A DNA stretch of 64,000 nucleotides from Streptomyces sp. NBC_01260 (GTDB lineage Bacteria > Actinomycetota > Actinomycetes > Streptomycetales > Streptomycetaceae), in NCBI RefSeq assembly GCF_036226405.1, contig NZ_CP108464.1:7874001-7938000 (forward strand), written 5' to 3'. Position 1 is the stretch's first letter. The number at the start of each line of letters is the position of its first letter. The notes under the pieces are model-generated. The model was not told the origin of the DNA. It did no database searches and worked only from the letters and a program-made list of their open reading frames with translations. Below, one piece after another: positions 50,277 through 59,353 of the stretch. Position numbers and translations under genes: made by a program.

Positions 50277-51562
50277 GGTCGTCGCAACACCCCAGTTCAG
50301 GGGATGCAATGGACTTCAGGATTCGGGAGAGCCGGAAGCCTCAGGGGCGCGGGAGCCTGGTCCGTGAGCGGGAGGAATACTTCCGGCTCATGGACCAGGG
50401 CCTGACCAACACGGCAGCGTGTGAGCGCGTAGGCATCAATCGCAGGACCGGCAAGCGGTGGCGGCATGGTCGTGCCGCGTCCGGGGGGAACAAGGCCGCC
50501 AAGCCCGTGCGGCCGCCCCTGGTGCCCCAGGGCCCGTCTCGCTACCTGCGGGAGTCCGACCGCATCCACATCGCCGATCGGCTGCGGGAGAAGGCGTCCA
50601 TCCGCGCCATCGCCGCCGAGCTGGACCGCAGTCCCTCAACGATCAGCCGGGAAATACGCCGCAACGGGACCCGGCCGCCAGGCTCCTCCCGCATCGCCTA
50701 CCGGCCTCACGCCGCCCAGGCCCGCGCGAACGACCGCCGGCCCCGTCCGAAACCGGGAAAGATCGGCCAGAGCCACGAGCTGCGGAACTTCATCCAGGAC
50801 CGTCTGGACCTACGGTGGAGCCCTGAGCAGATCTGCCAGGCCCTGCGCGCAGGCTTCCCCGACAGGCCGGAGATGCACGTGGTGCACGAGACCGTCTACC
50901 AGGCCCTCTACGTCCAGGGCCGCGGCGAACTGCGCCGTGAACTGGCACGGGCCCTGCGCACCGGACGTGTCCGGCGCAAGCACCGCCGTCAGGCCCAACA
51001 ACGCCAGCCCCGTTTCCGCGACCCGATGGTGATGATCAGCGAACGTCCCGCCGAGGTTGCCGACCGCGCGGTGCCCGGACACTGGGAGGGCGACCTCATC
51101 ATCGGCAAGGACAACGGCTCCGCCATCGGCACGCTCGTCGAACGCTCCACCCGATACGTGATGCTCCTGCACCTGCCCAACGGCCGGGGCACCGAAGCCG
51201 TCCGCGACGCGCTCGTCGCAACCGCACAGACCTTGCCGGCACACCTGAAACGGTCTCTCACCTGGGACCAGGGCAGCGAGATGGGCCGCCACCGAGAGTT
51301 CACCCTCGCCACCGACGTCCCGGTCTACTTCTGCGACCCGGCCAGTCCCTGGCAACGAGGCTCGAACGAGAACACCAACGGCTTGCTCCGCCAGTACTTT
51401 CCCAAGGGCACCGACCTGGCCTCCCACACGCGCGAATACCTCGACGCCGTCGCCGCTGAACTCAACGGCCGCCCACGCAAAACGCTCGACTGGGAAACCC
51501 CAGCCGAGCGCCTGCATAAACTACTCGCGGCCTGACCAACACGACCACGTGTTGCAACGACC
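50277..51562 (+). mobile_element. IS30-family insertion sequence
   Basis: Related ends GGTCGTCGCAACACC at the left and GGTCGTTGCAACACG as the right complement bound the transposase gene. Total about 1,286 bp. It sits in the loop of a terminator palindrome. Confidence 0.8.
50309..51535 (+). CDS. IS30-family transposase
   Basis: 408 residues. It has an N-terminal HTH (LTNTAACERVGINRRTGKRW) and a second HTH typical of IS30 (IRAIAAELDRSPSTISREIR). The DDE core reads VPGHWEGDLIIGKDNGSAIG (first Asp), RSLTWDQGSEMGRH (second Asp) and SPWQRGSNENTNGLLRQYFP (Glu). It is complete and probably active. Confidence 0.92.
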   Translation: MDFRIRESRKPQGRGSLVREREEYFRLMDQGLTNTAACERVGINRRTGKRWRHGRAASGGNKAAKPVRPPLVPQGPSRYLRESDRIHIADRLREKASIRAIAAELDRSPSTISREIRRNGTRPPGSSRIAYRPHAAQARANDRRPRPKPGKIGQSHELRNFIQDRLDLRWSPEQICQALRAGFPDRPEMHVVHETVYQALYVQGRGELRRELARALRTGRVRRKHRRQAQQRQPRFRDPMVMISERPAEVADRAVPGHWEGDLIIGKDNGSAIGTLVERSTRYVMLLHLPNGRGTEAVRDALVATAQTLPAHLKRSLTWDQGSEMGRHREFTLATDVPVYFCDPASPWQRGSNENTNGLLRQYFPKGTDLASHTREYLDAVAAELNGRPRKTLDWETPAERLHKLLAA

Positions 51563-51579
51563 CCTGGAATTCGCCGTGT

Positions 51580-51595
51580 TCCAGCGGGGCCTCTG
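51580..51595 (+). terminator. Right arm of the IS30-split terminator
   Basis: TCCAGCGGGGCCTCTG is the exact complement of 50245-50260. Joining the flanks without IS30 would rebuild a 16-bp stem with a loop of about 30 bases. Confidence 0.75.
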
Positions 51596-51626
51596 TGGTC
51601 GTTTGACGGCAACGCCGACGGCAACG

Positions 51627-52915
51627 TCAGAGGACGATGGCTGCGGTGGGCGGGTCGTCCGGGGTGTCGGTCGGGCTGAGGATGCTGCCGAGGGTGTCAA
51701 TGGCCTGGCGTTGGAGGCGAAGTCGGACGTGGGCGTAGACGCCGGCGGTGACGCCGATGTGGGCGTGGCCGAGGAGTTCTTTGATGACGACGAGGTCGAC
51801 GCCCTGTTCCAGGAGCAGGGTGGCGGTCGAGTGGCGGAGGTCGTGGAAGCGGATGGTCCGGAGCCCGGCGCTGTGGAGGAGGCGGCGGAAGCGGCGAGTG
51901 AGGTTGGTGGGGTCGAGTGGTTTGCCCTTCGTGGTGGTGAAGACGAGTTTGTTGTCCGTCCAGCTCGTTCCGGCCACTCGGCGCTCTTCCCGCTGCTGTT
52001 CCTGGTGGATCTTTAGGGAGCTGAGGTACTCGGTGGGGAGGGCGATGCGGCGTTCGGAGGCGAGGGTCTTGGTGTTCAGGACGGTCAGGCCCTGGGTGCA
52101 GGTGCGCTGGAGGGAGCGGTGGATGGTGGCGGTGCCGCCGGTGAGGTCGAGGTCTTCCCAGTGGAGGCCGAGGAGTTCGCCTTTGCGGAGTCCGGTGCGC
52201 AGGGCGAGTTCGTACAGGGCGTTCAGCCGGTCATCGTGGGCCGCGTACAGGAGCTGCCGGGCTTCGGTGGCGGTGAGGGGCTGGAAGCGTCGGGGGCGGC
52301 GTGTGGTCGTCTTGACGTTGCGGGCGACGTTGCGGGGAAGTTCGTCTTCGCGGACGGCGTGTTTCAGGGCCGACTTGAGGACTGCGTGGACGTAGGTGAC
52401 GGTCAGCGGGGAGAGTCGCTTGCCGCAGCACTGGCCGATGGCGCAGCAGGATCGCCGGACGGAGTCCCGGTTCTGGGCGCAGCACTGGCAGGTGGTGCGG
52501 AGTCCGTCGAGGAAGGTGCGGACGTCGCGGGTGGTGAGCCGGGCGAGCTTCTTGGTGCCGAGGCCGAGGCCGGGGTTGAGGTGGAGGCGGATGGAGGCGG
52601 CGTAGCGGGTGTGGGTGTTTTCCCGCAGGTGGTGAACGGCGACGCCGTCCAGCCAGTACGCGAGATAGGCGCTCACGGTGCTGTCGGCTGCGGCGATGGG
52701 GAGACCGCGGTTGCTGGCGGCGATCTTCTCGGTGAGCTTGGACAGGGCCTCCTTGCGGGTGGTGCCGTAGACGCGGACGCGCTTGCGGGTGTTGCCGGGC
52801 GCGAGGACGTATCCGGCGGCTTCCCAGCGTCCGTCCTTGCGCTGGTAGACGGTTCCGTCGCCGTTCGCACGGGCGCGGGAGCGGCGGGGAGGGGCGTGGT
52901 CATCAGGCGGCTTCC
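51627..52915 (-). CDS. Tyrosine integrase of a pSAM2-like integrative element (5' end probably frameshifted)
   Basis: About 425 residues from RSRARANGDGTVYQRKDGRW onward. Catalytic motifs are ALRTGLRKGELLGLHWEDL (Arg), FHDLRHSTATLLLEQGVDLV (HxLR) and LGHAHIGVTAGVYAHV (Tyr). A Cys-rich insert (CQCCAQNRDSVRRSCCAIGQ) is typical of actinobacterial integrative-element integrases. The natural start is an ATG at 52915 that overlaps the excisionase stop, but it reads MTTPLPAAPAPVRTATEP in the +1 frame. A one-base indel near 52885-52900 in a C-rich run would join it to the integrase. Otherwise the only in-frame ATG is at 52973. Confidence 0.8.
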
Positions 52916-53127
52916 TGTTCCAGGCGGGTGCGGATGAAGTCGGTGAGGGCGTGCGTGGGGATGCGGCGGGCACGGCCGAGGGTGATCGAGGCGAGCTGGC
53001 CGGTGCGGAGCAGGTCGTAGACGGCGGAGCGGCCGAGCTGGAGGCGGGCCATGACCTGGGGCACCGTGAGCAGCTCCAGCGCCGGGGCCCTCTCCGTGTG
53101 GAGGACGGCGAGCGGGAGCGAGGTCAT
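52903..53127 (-). CDS. Excisionase-type HTH protein
   Basis: 74 residues: LLTVPQVMARLQLGRSAVYD then LLRTGQLASITLGRARRIPT, the MerR/excisionase-like winged helix that binds next to att sites and directs excision. The stop overlaps the integrase start, the usual xis-int arrangement of pSAM2-type elements. It overlaps by one base with the truncated replication gene upstream. Confidence 0.85.
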   Translation of the reverse strand: MTSLPLAVLHTERAPALELLTVPQVMARLQLGRSAVYDLLRTGQLASITLGRARRIPTHALTDFIRTRLEQEAA

Positions 53128-53813
53128 CAACAGCCCTCTTCGGCGGCGAACTGCCGTTCCAATTCCTTGCGGTGCCAGACGCCGGCGGCGAGGAGGGCGG
53201 CGCCGGGGCTGTAGCCCGAGCCGAGGTAGTCCCAGTGGCCGACGACGAGCGTGGTTTCCGGGTCGTGCTCGGGGAGGCCGGCGTGGGTGCGGGCCTGTTC
53301 GGTGCGCCAGCTGCGGCGGGCCTCGCGCAGCGCGCCGAGGGTGGTGGAGTAGCGGCGGGACTTGGTGGAGAAGTGGCCCCGGAAGCCGAGCATGTGCGCC
53401 CACTTCCAGAGCTTGAGGCCGGTGAATTCCGGCAGCCTGCCCAGGTCCCAGCAGGTGCGGATCATCTGCCGGACGTGGCGGGCGACGGCGAGGCGGGGCA
53501 GGGGGCGGGCCTGTCCGGTGCCGTAGCAGGCGGTGCAGGGGAGCGGGGTGCCGTGGGGCAGAAGGGTGGCGCCGCGTCCCTGGCAGGGGCGGTAGAACAG
53601 GGAGTGGTCGAGGGTGCCGGAGGCGTCGGCGGACTTGGTGGCGTACTTGGCCACGTAGGCGGCGATCTCGCGCACGTCGAGCTGTGTGCCCCAGGTGAGT
53701 TCGCGCTCGCCGATCGCGTCCGACGCGACGGCCACTCGGACCCGGAGGGCTGCGGCCCGGATGGCGTCGGTGAGCACGGCGGCGGTGGCAGACGGGGGAT
53801 GAGGTGACTCCCG
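53127..53813 (-). pseudogene. Truncated replication initiator (RepSA-like), C-terminal half
   Basis: About 228 residues remain: GTQLDVREIAAYVAKYATKS, CQGRGATLLPHGTPLPCTAC (Cys pairs) and LWKWAHMLGFRGHFSTKSRR are typical of replication initiators of Streptomyces integrative plasmids, which nick the double-strand origin. The N-terminal half is missing: homology ends at about 53813, where an IS3-type fragment begins. The stop at 53127 abuts the excisionase start. The element should be unable to replicate on its own. Confidence 0.8.
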
Positions 53814-53817
53814 TGGT

Positions 53818-54032
53818 GTGGACACTCTGACAATGGATCTTGTAGGTCCGAGGAAGGGTGTCCTGGTGGGACGGAAGTCTCCATATCCGGTGGAGTTCAG
53901 GAACGACGCGGTGGCTTTGTACCGCGCGGGGGGCGGGAAGCGGGCGTGTGCGGCTGTCGCCGCGGACGTCGGGGTGACCGGCGAGACGCTGCGCAGTTGG
54001 GTCCGGCAGGCCGACGAGGTCGCCGGCCGTGG
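53818..54032 (+). mobile_element. IS3-family OrfA fragment
   Basis: The frame reads GRKSPYPVEFRNDAVALYRA and then VAADVGVTGETLRSWVRQAD, the HTH of IS3-type OrfA proteins, after an end-like sequence at 53815. Homology stops after DEVAGR at about 54032; orfB is absent. Confidence 0.7.
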
Positions 54033-54084
54033 GCAACAACCAGGCAGTGGGAGCACAGCCAGGCCGTGGGAACGTACGGCTGGC

Positions 54085-54169
54085 GCGGGTGGGGCAGGAC
54101 CAGCAGGGCCTGACGGCCCGGCGTGATGCGCTGCCATCGGGCGCCGATCTCGCGACGGCGAGCAGCCAT
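54085..54169 (-). pseudogene. Possible N-terminal fragment of an IS5-type transposase
   Basis: The minus-strand frame from an ATG at 54169 reads EIGARWQRITPGRQALLVLP, which resembles the beginning of the HTH_Tnp_4 domain of IS5-type transposases. It diverges after about 30 residues. The call rests on a short match. Confidence 0.3.
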
Positions 54170-54394
54170 GCGCGGATGTGCCCGCGCACTGAATCACCCG
54201 AGCGGGCCAGTGAGCGGACGGAGTTGCGTGTCCGAGTCACGGGAACGCGCGCCGCTGCCTGATCTTGTGTTCCTCTCGTATGACCGGTCGGCCCTATCCG
54301 TAGCCGGAAAGTCGCTTTTCAGTGCATCCGAACGTCTCCCAGCACGGAATGAGGAGTGGGCGTGCGCCGAACCCGCCGACCGGAGGACGTTGTG

Positions 54395-55714
54395 ATGCTG
54401 CGAAGCCGGGCCAAGGGGCAGTCCTTTTCCCAAGACCACCCGCGTTCGGAGACAGAGGCGATGGACGGTGCCGCTCACGCCGGTCGGGGCCGCTACCCGG
54501 TGCACGACGGTGCCGGGCCACCGCACGGTGCCATTGGCTTGGTGGACCAGGACGTAGCTGGAGCTGTCCTGCGCACAGCACGGGCTGTCCTGTGCGAGAA
54601 GCTCGATCAGGCCTACGCGATCGACGCCGTCTTCTCCCGGGACGTCGCCGAACGCCTCGCCGGCTTCACCCTCGGCGGGGGGAGTCGCATGCGCTCCCAG
54701 TTCATCTGGTGGGGCATGCGTGCGACCACTGCGGGCTCACAGGCCGTGGACGTCGAGCCCGCGCTGCGCCTGGGGGTGGCGGTCGAACTCGTCCAGACGT
54801 GTGCGCTGGTCCAGGACGACGTGATGGACGGTTCGTCGTTGCGCCGGGGCCGCCCCGCCGTGCATGTCGACTTCGCGGAGAGCCCCGGCCTTTCATGCGG
54901 CCCGAAGCTGCGGGAATCATTCGGTAGATCCGCTGCCGTGCTCCTCGGTGACTTGGCTCTCGCCTGGGCAGACGACACCGTCGCGGAGACGACAATGCGC
55001 CCAGCGACCAGGCAGCGCGTGTCAGCGGTCTGGCAGGCGATGAGAACCGAGATGGTGGCCGGGCAGTACCTCGACCTGCACGGGCAGGTCACCGGCACAC
55101 GGTCCGAGGCCCGCGCCCTGCGAACGGCATACCTGAAGAGCGCCCTGTATTCGGTTGCCCGTCCACTGGCGTTGGGAGCTGCTCTGGCCGGTGCTGCGGC
55201 GGACGCCACTCGTGCGTTGTCGGCGGCCGGCCGTTGCGCCGGCCTCGCCTTTCAGATCCGCGACGATCTGCTGGGTGTCTTCGGTGACCCCGGCAAGACC
55301 GGTAAGCCTTCGGGTGGCGACATCCGCGAGGGCAAGCCGACCTGCCTGATGGCTGTGGCCCGGTCGCGAGCCGGAACCAGCAGAGCGCGTGCCGTTCTCG
55401 ACGACGCCCTGGGCCGGGCCGATCTCTCGGACGAAACCCTGACCGACGTGCGCGACGTACTCGTGACCACCGGGGCCTGCGCCGAGATGGAGGACAGAGC
55501 CGATCGGCTCATGAAGCACGCAGCACGCCATCTGGCCGAGGCCGCCGTGGAGCCGTACGCCGGAAACCGCCTGCTCGGCCTGTTCGAAAGCGTCACCGGA
55601 GCCGGCACGACGCCATCGGCAGAAGCGAGGGCCGAGCCCGGCCCGGCCCTGCCGACGGGCCCCTCCTCGCGATCTGGCGCAACCGGCCCGGCAGAAGGGG
55701 GCACAGCCCGGTGA
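54395..55714 (+). CDS. crtE: Geranylgeranyl diphosphate synthase
   Basis: 439 residues from the ATG at 54395 with GGAGG upstream. The first Asp-rich motif is ALVQDDVMDGSSLRRGRPAV and the second FQIRDDLLGVFGDPGKTGKP with GGDIREGKPT. It condenses isopentenyl with allylic diphosphates to C20-PP, the carotenoid precursor. It is the first gene of crtE-I-B-V; its stop overlaps the crtI GTG. The C-terminus has a low-complexity tail of about 35 residues. Confidence 0.92.
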   Translation: MLRSRAKGQSFSQDHPRSETEAMDGAAHAGRGRYPVHDGAGPPHGAIGLVDQDVAGAVLRTARAVLCEKLDQAYAIDAVFSRDVAERLAGFTLGGGSRMRSQFIWWGMRATTAGSQAVDVEPALRLGVAVELVQTCALVQDDVMDGSSLRRGRPAVHVDFAESPGLSCGPKLRESFGRSAAVLLGDLALAWADDTVAETTMRPATRQRVSAVWQAMRTEMVAGQYLDLHGQVTGTRSEARALRTAYLKSALYSVARPLALGAALAGAAADATRALSAAGRCAGLAFQIRDDLLGVFGDPGKTGKPSGGDIREGKPTCLMAVARSRAGTSRARAVLDDALGRADLSDETLTDVRDVLVTTGACAEMEDRADRLMKHAARHLAEAAVEPYAGNRLLGLFESVTGAGTTPSAEARAEPGPALPTGPSSRSGATGPAEGGTAR

Positions 55715-57246
55715 TGACTGTGAAGGGCCCCGTCAACCACGTGGTGGTGGTCGGTGCCGGGCTGGCGGGCCTGTCCGCCGCTCTTCATCTGCTCGGTGCC
55801 GGACGGCAGGTCACCGTGGTGGAGCGAGACTCCTTGCCCGGCGGAAGAGCCGGGCTGCTGGAGCGCGGCGGCTACCGCATGGACACCGGACCGACCGTGC
55901 TGACCATGCGGGATCTGGTCGAGGAGGCATTTGCGGCCGTCGGCCACACTCTGGCTGGCCGACTGGAGCTGATCCCTCTGCACCCCGCCTACCGGGCACG
56001 GTTCGCCGACGGGACGCAACTGGACGTGCACACGGAAGCGGCGGCCATGGAAGCCGCGGTCGAGCAGTTCGCGGGCGCCAGGGAAGCGGTTGGCTACCGC
56101 AGACTGCGGGCCTGGCTGACGCGCCTCTACGCGGTACAGATGCGCCGGTTCATCGACACGAACTTCGACTCCCCGCTCCAGCTCCTCCACCCCGACCTGG
56201 CCCGGCTCGCCGCCCTCGGAGGCTTCGGACGGCTCGACGCGCGCGTCGGACACTTCATCAAGGACGAGCGGCTGCGCCGGGTCTTCACCTTCCAGGCCCT
56301 GTACGCGGGTGTGCCCCCGGCCCGCGCGCTGGCCGCCTACGCCGTCATCGCCTACATGGACACCATCGCAGGGGCCTATTTCCCGCGAGGCGGCATGCAC
56401 GCACTGCCGAGGGCGATGGCCCGCTCGGCGACCGAGGCGGGCGCCGCATTCCACTACGGGCACACCGTCACCCGTTTGGAGCGTTCCGGAGAACGGATCA
56501 CCGCCGTCGTCACCGACCAGCAGCGCATCGCCTGCGACGCCGTCGTCCTGACGCCGGATCTGCCCGTCAGCTACCGATTGCTCGGCCGCAGCCCCCGCCG
56601 CCCCCTTGCTCTGCGCCACTCGCCGTCCGCGGTAATCCTGCACGCGGGAACCGACCGCACCTGGCCCAGCCTCGCCCACCACACCATCTCGTTCGGTGCG
56701 GCCTGGAAAGAGACCTTCCGTGAACTCACCCACGGATCCCTGATGTCGGACCCCTCCCTGCTCATCACCCGTCCCACCGCAACGGACCCGGATCTCGCTC
56801 CGCCCGGCAAACACCTCCACTACATCCTGGCGCCGTGCCCGAACACGGACGTCGGACCAGGCACCCGCGAGTGGCGGCAACTGGCACCCCACTACCGCGA
56901 CACCTTGCTCACCACGCTCGAACAGCGCGGAATGGCTGGGCTGGGCTCCGCGATCGAGGAGGAGGGCCTGGTCACCCCCATCGACTGGACCGCCCAGGGA
57001 CATGCGGCCGGCACACCCTTCTCCGCCGCCCACACCTTTCCCCAGACGGGGCCCTTCCGCCCGCGCAACCTCGTACGGGGCACCGAGAACGCCGTGCTCG
57101 CCGGCTCCGGCACCACGCCGGGCGTCGGCGTGCCCACCGTACTCATCTCGGGAAAGCTGGCCGCAGAGAGGATCACCGGTCCGCGCTCCGGCCGACCTTG
57201 TCCACGTCCCCCCTCTCGAAGGGCAGGCCCGCATGACGCCTCGTGA
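55711..57246 (+). CDS. crtI: Phytoene desaturase (lycopene-forming)
   Basis: 511 residues from a GTG at 55711 overlapping the crtE stop (GTGATG; the ATG at 55714 is equally possible). The FAD motif is [20 protein letters not shown], the DMGPT-like segment [20 protein letters not shown], and the C-terminal block [20 protein letters not shown]. It introduces double bonds into phytoene at the membrane. It overlaps crtB by 14 bases. Confidence 0.92.
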   Translation: MMTVKGPVNHVVVVGAGLAGLSAALHLLGAGRQVTVVERDSLPGGRAGLLERGGYRMDTGPTVLTMRDLVEEAFAAVGHTLAGRLELIPLHPAYRARFADGTQLDVHTEAAAMEAAVEQFAGAREAVGYRRLRAWLTRLYAVQMRRFIDTNFDSPLQLLHPDLARLAALGGFGRLDARVGHFIKDERLRRVFTFQALYAGVPPARALAAYAVIAYMDTIAGAYFPRGGMHALPRAMARSATEAGAAFHYGHTVTRLERSGERITAVVTDQQRIACDAVVLTPDLPVSYRLLGRSPRRPLALRHSPSAVILHAGTDRTWPSLAHHTISFGAAWKETFRELTHGSLMSDPSLLITRPTATDPDLAPPGKHLHYILAPCPNTDVGPGTREWRQLAPHYRDTLLTTLEQRGMAGLGSAIEEEGLVTPIDWTAQGHAAGTPFSAAHTFPQTGPFRPRNLVRGTENAVLAGSGTTPGVGVPTVLISGKLAAERITGPRSGRPCPRPPSRRAGPHDAS

Positions 57247-58255
57247 ACTCGACGCGGCAGGCATCCACGAGCCCGCCCTGCGCGCCGCGTACACGGCGTG
57301 CCGCCGGCTCAACGCACGGCACGGCAAGACGTACTTCCTCGCGACCCGGCTGCTCCCGGTCGAAAAGCGCCCAGCAGTCCATGCCTTGTACGGCTTCGCC
57401 CGGTGGGCCGACGACATCGTGGACGATCTTGACAACGCTGCCACCCCCGATGAACGCGCCCACGCGCTGCGCCGTCTCCAGGAACTCCTCGACGACGGCC
57501 TGCGCGGCGGCACCTCCACAGAGCCCGTCATCCGGTCACTGATCCACACAGCTGCCGTCCACGACATCGACCACCGTCACTTCGTCGCCTTCATGGCCTC
57601 GATGCGCAGCGACCTGACGGTGACCGGGTACGCCTCCTACAAGGAACTGGGCCGCTACATGTACGGGTCGGCCGCCGTGATCGGTCTTCAGATGCTGCCG
57701 GTGCTGGGTACCGTCGGTCCGCGGGACGAGGCGGCCCCGTACGCGGCCGCCCTGGGCGTAGCCTTCCAGCTCACCAACTTCCTCCGGGACGTGGGGGAAG
57801 ATCTCGACCGCGGCCGGCTCTATCTGCCGACCGATCTGCTGGCCGCGCACGGAGTGGACCGGGACTACCTCGAATGGAGCAGGGCCACCGGCCGGCGCGA
57901 CGCCCGCATCACCCGGGTCATGCAAGCGGCCGCCGCTCACAACCGCGGTGTCTATCGCGACGCGCTCCCCGGCCTCGCCCTGCTCGCGCCCCGCTCACGC
58001 CCGTGCATCCGTACCGCGTTCATCCTCTACAGCCGCATCCTCGACGCGATCGAGGACGACGGCTACGCCGTCCTGCACCGACGGGCAGTGGTCCCTCGCC
58101 TGAACCGGGCGGCCGTGGCCCTCGACGGACTGGTACGGGCCCTGGCCACCAGGGCCGGAGCGGGTGTCGGCCGCACCTCGCCGGCCCGCCCCGCGACGAC
58201 CGCCGCGTCGGCGCCCGAGACCCTGGCCCGACACGTCCGCGAGGAGGTGGCATGA
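57233..58255 (+). CDS. crtB: Phytoene synthase
   Basis: 340 residues from the ATG at 57233. Trans-isoprenyl diphosphate synthase motifs are [17 protein letters not shown] (first Asp-rich) and [20 protein letters not shown] (second). It joins two C20-PP to phytoene. It is translationally coupled to crtI (overlap) and to crtV (ATGA). Confidence 0.93.
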   Translation: MTPRELDAAGIHEPALRAAYTACRRLNARHGKTYFLATRLLPVEKRPAVHALYGFARWADDIVDDLDNAATPDERAHALRRLQELLDDGLRGGTSTEPVIRSLIHTAAVHDIDHRHFVAFMASMRSDLTVTGYASYKELGRYMYGSAAVIGLQMLPVLGTVGPRDEAAPYAAALGVAFQLTNFLRDVGEDLDRGRLYLPTDLLAAHGVDRDYLEWSRATGRRDARITRVMQAAAAHNRGVYRDALPGLALLAPRSRPCIRTAFILYSRILDAIEDDGYAVLHRRAVVPRLNRAAVALDGLVRALATRAGAGVGRTSPARPATTAASAPETLARHVREEVA

Positions 58256-59268
58256 CCCGCAGCCGCCGTACCGCACGGAACCGGATCCCCCTGCGGCTGC
58301 GCCGCGCGGCCGTCACGTGGGACCGGCAACCGCCGACCTGGCGCGACGCCAGGCCCGGTGTCATCGCGGACGCGCTGAAGCGTGCACTGGGCCGGCCTTC
58401 CGGTAACTGGTACGTCCTCGGGGCGTCCCGTGCCGTCACGGCCGAGCGGTCGATCGGACGGACCGTCGGTGGCAGCGAAGTGGTGGCCTGGCGCGATTCC
58501 TCGGGCCGTCTGCGCGCCGGACCGGGCGCGTGCCCGCACCTCGGGGCACCGTTGCGCGACAGCCCCGTCCGGTGCGGCACCCTGGTCTGTCACTGGCACG
58601 GACTCGCCCTGAGCGGTGAGCCGTTCGCCGGCTGGGAGCCCTATCCGGCCTTCGACGACGGAGTTCTCGCCTGGGTGCGTCTCGACCACGTCGGCGGTGA
58701 GACCCCGCTGGAGCGGCCGGTCGTCCCACCCCGCCCGGAGGCGGGGGACACCGTCGACTCCGTGTATGAAGGTGTCGGCGTCTGCGAGCCGGAAGACGTG
58801 GTGGCCAATCGCCTCGACCCGTGGCACGGCGCCTGGTTCCATCCGTACTCATTCGTCGACCTGACGGTGACCAGTACGCCTTCCGGTGGGGACGAGGGGG
58901 AGGAGGACGGGTTCGCCGTCGACGTGTCCTTCAAGATCGTGGGGCGCGTCGTGGTACCGGTGCGTGCACTCTTCACCGCGCCGGAACCACGCACCGTCGT
59001 TATGCACATCACGGAGGGCGAGGGCCGGGGTTCCGTGGTCGAATCCCATGCCACGCCGCTGGGGCCCGACCTCATGGACAGGCCCCGGACCGCGGTGACG
59101 GAGGCGCTCCTGGCCGCCTCCGACCGTCGCGGTTTCGCCGTTGCCCGCGCGGCAGCCCCGCTGCTCCGCCCGCTCATACGGGCCTCCGCCGGACGGCTGT
59201 GGCGGGACGACCTCGCGTACGCCGAGCGGCGTTGGGAATTGCGCAGCAGCGGCCGCTTCCCGGGCTGA
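58252..59268 (+). CDS. crtV: Rieske [2Fe-2S] domain protein, DUF5914-like, of the carotenoid cluster
   Basis: 338 residues. The Rieske cluster ligands are [20 protein letters not shown] then VCHWHG (CxH ... CxxH). The C-terminal half resembles the DUF5914 catalytic-like domain ([33 protein letters not shown]). By position it is crtV in the crtEIBV order known from Streptomyces griseus, where the gene was described as esterase-like. The Rieske motif instead suggests an oxygenase or electron-transfer role. Gene name by synteny. Confidence 0.8.
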   Translation: MTRSRRTARNRIPLRLRRAAVTWDRQPPTWRDARPGVIADALKRALGRPSGNWYVLGASRAVTAERSIGRTVGGSEVVAWRDSSGRLRAGPGACPHLGAPLRDSPVRCGTLVCHWHGLALSGEPFAGWEPYPAFDDGVLAWVRLDHVGGETPLERPVVPPRPEAGDTVDSVYEGVGVCEPEDVVANRLDPWHGAWFHPYSFVDLTVTSTPSGGDEGEEDGFAVDVSFKIVGRVVVPVRALFTAPEPRTVVMHITEGEGRGSVVESHATPLGPDLMDRPRTAVTEALLAASDRRGFAVARAAAPLLRPLIRASAGRLWRDDLAYAERRWELRSSGRFPG

Positions 59269-59353
59269 CCGTGCTACCCGCCCGTTCCGTCGGCCTATGG
59301 GACGGCGCGGGACGGGACTGCGGCCGGACGAGGCCCAGCCTCCGCCGTACGCC

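Larger units (their letters stand above)
30771..54290. mobile_element. Composite island rich in IS elements and gene fragments
   Basis: Between the severed ATPase start and the carotenoid cluster, nearly every intergenic space holds an IS, an IS fragment, a truncated gene or long hairpins, whereas 1-30.7 kb holds none. The segment carries IS256, IS6, IS5-like, IS1380, IS30 and IS3 material, a serine recombinase, and the integrase end of an integrative element. It is probably several overlapping insertions rather than one unit, and the right edge is uncertain. Confidence 0.6.

Noticed and set aside
52119..52937. 272-codon Gly/Val-rich frame opposite the integrase
   Set aside because: Shadow of the integrase, which has all catalytic motifs on the minus strand.
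53127..54197. Reading the Rep frame as one 356-residue protein up to 54197
   Set aside because: Rep homology stops at about 53813; the upstream part of the frame is the reverse complement of the IS3 OrfA fragment and other debris.
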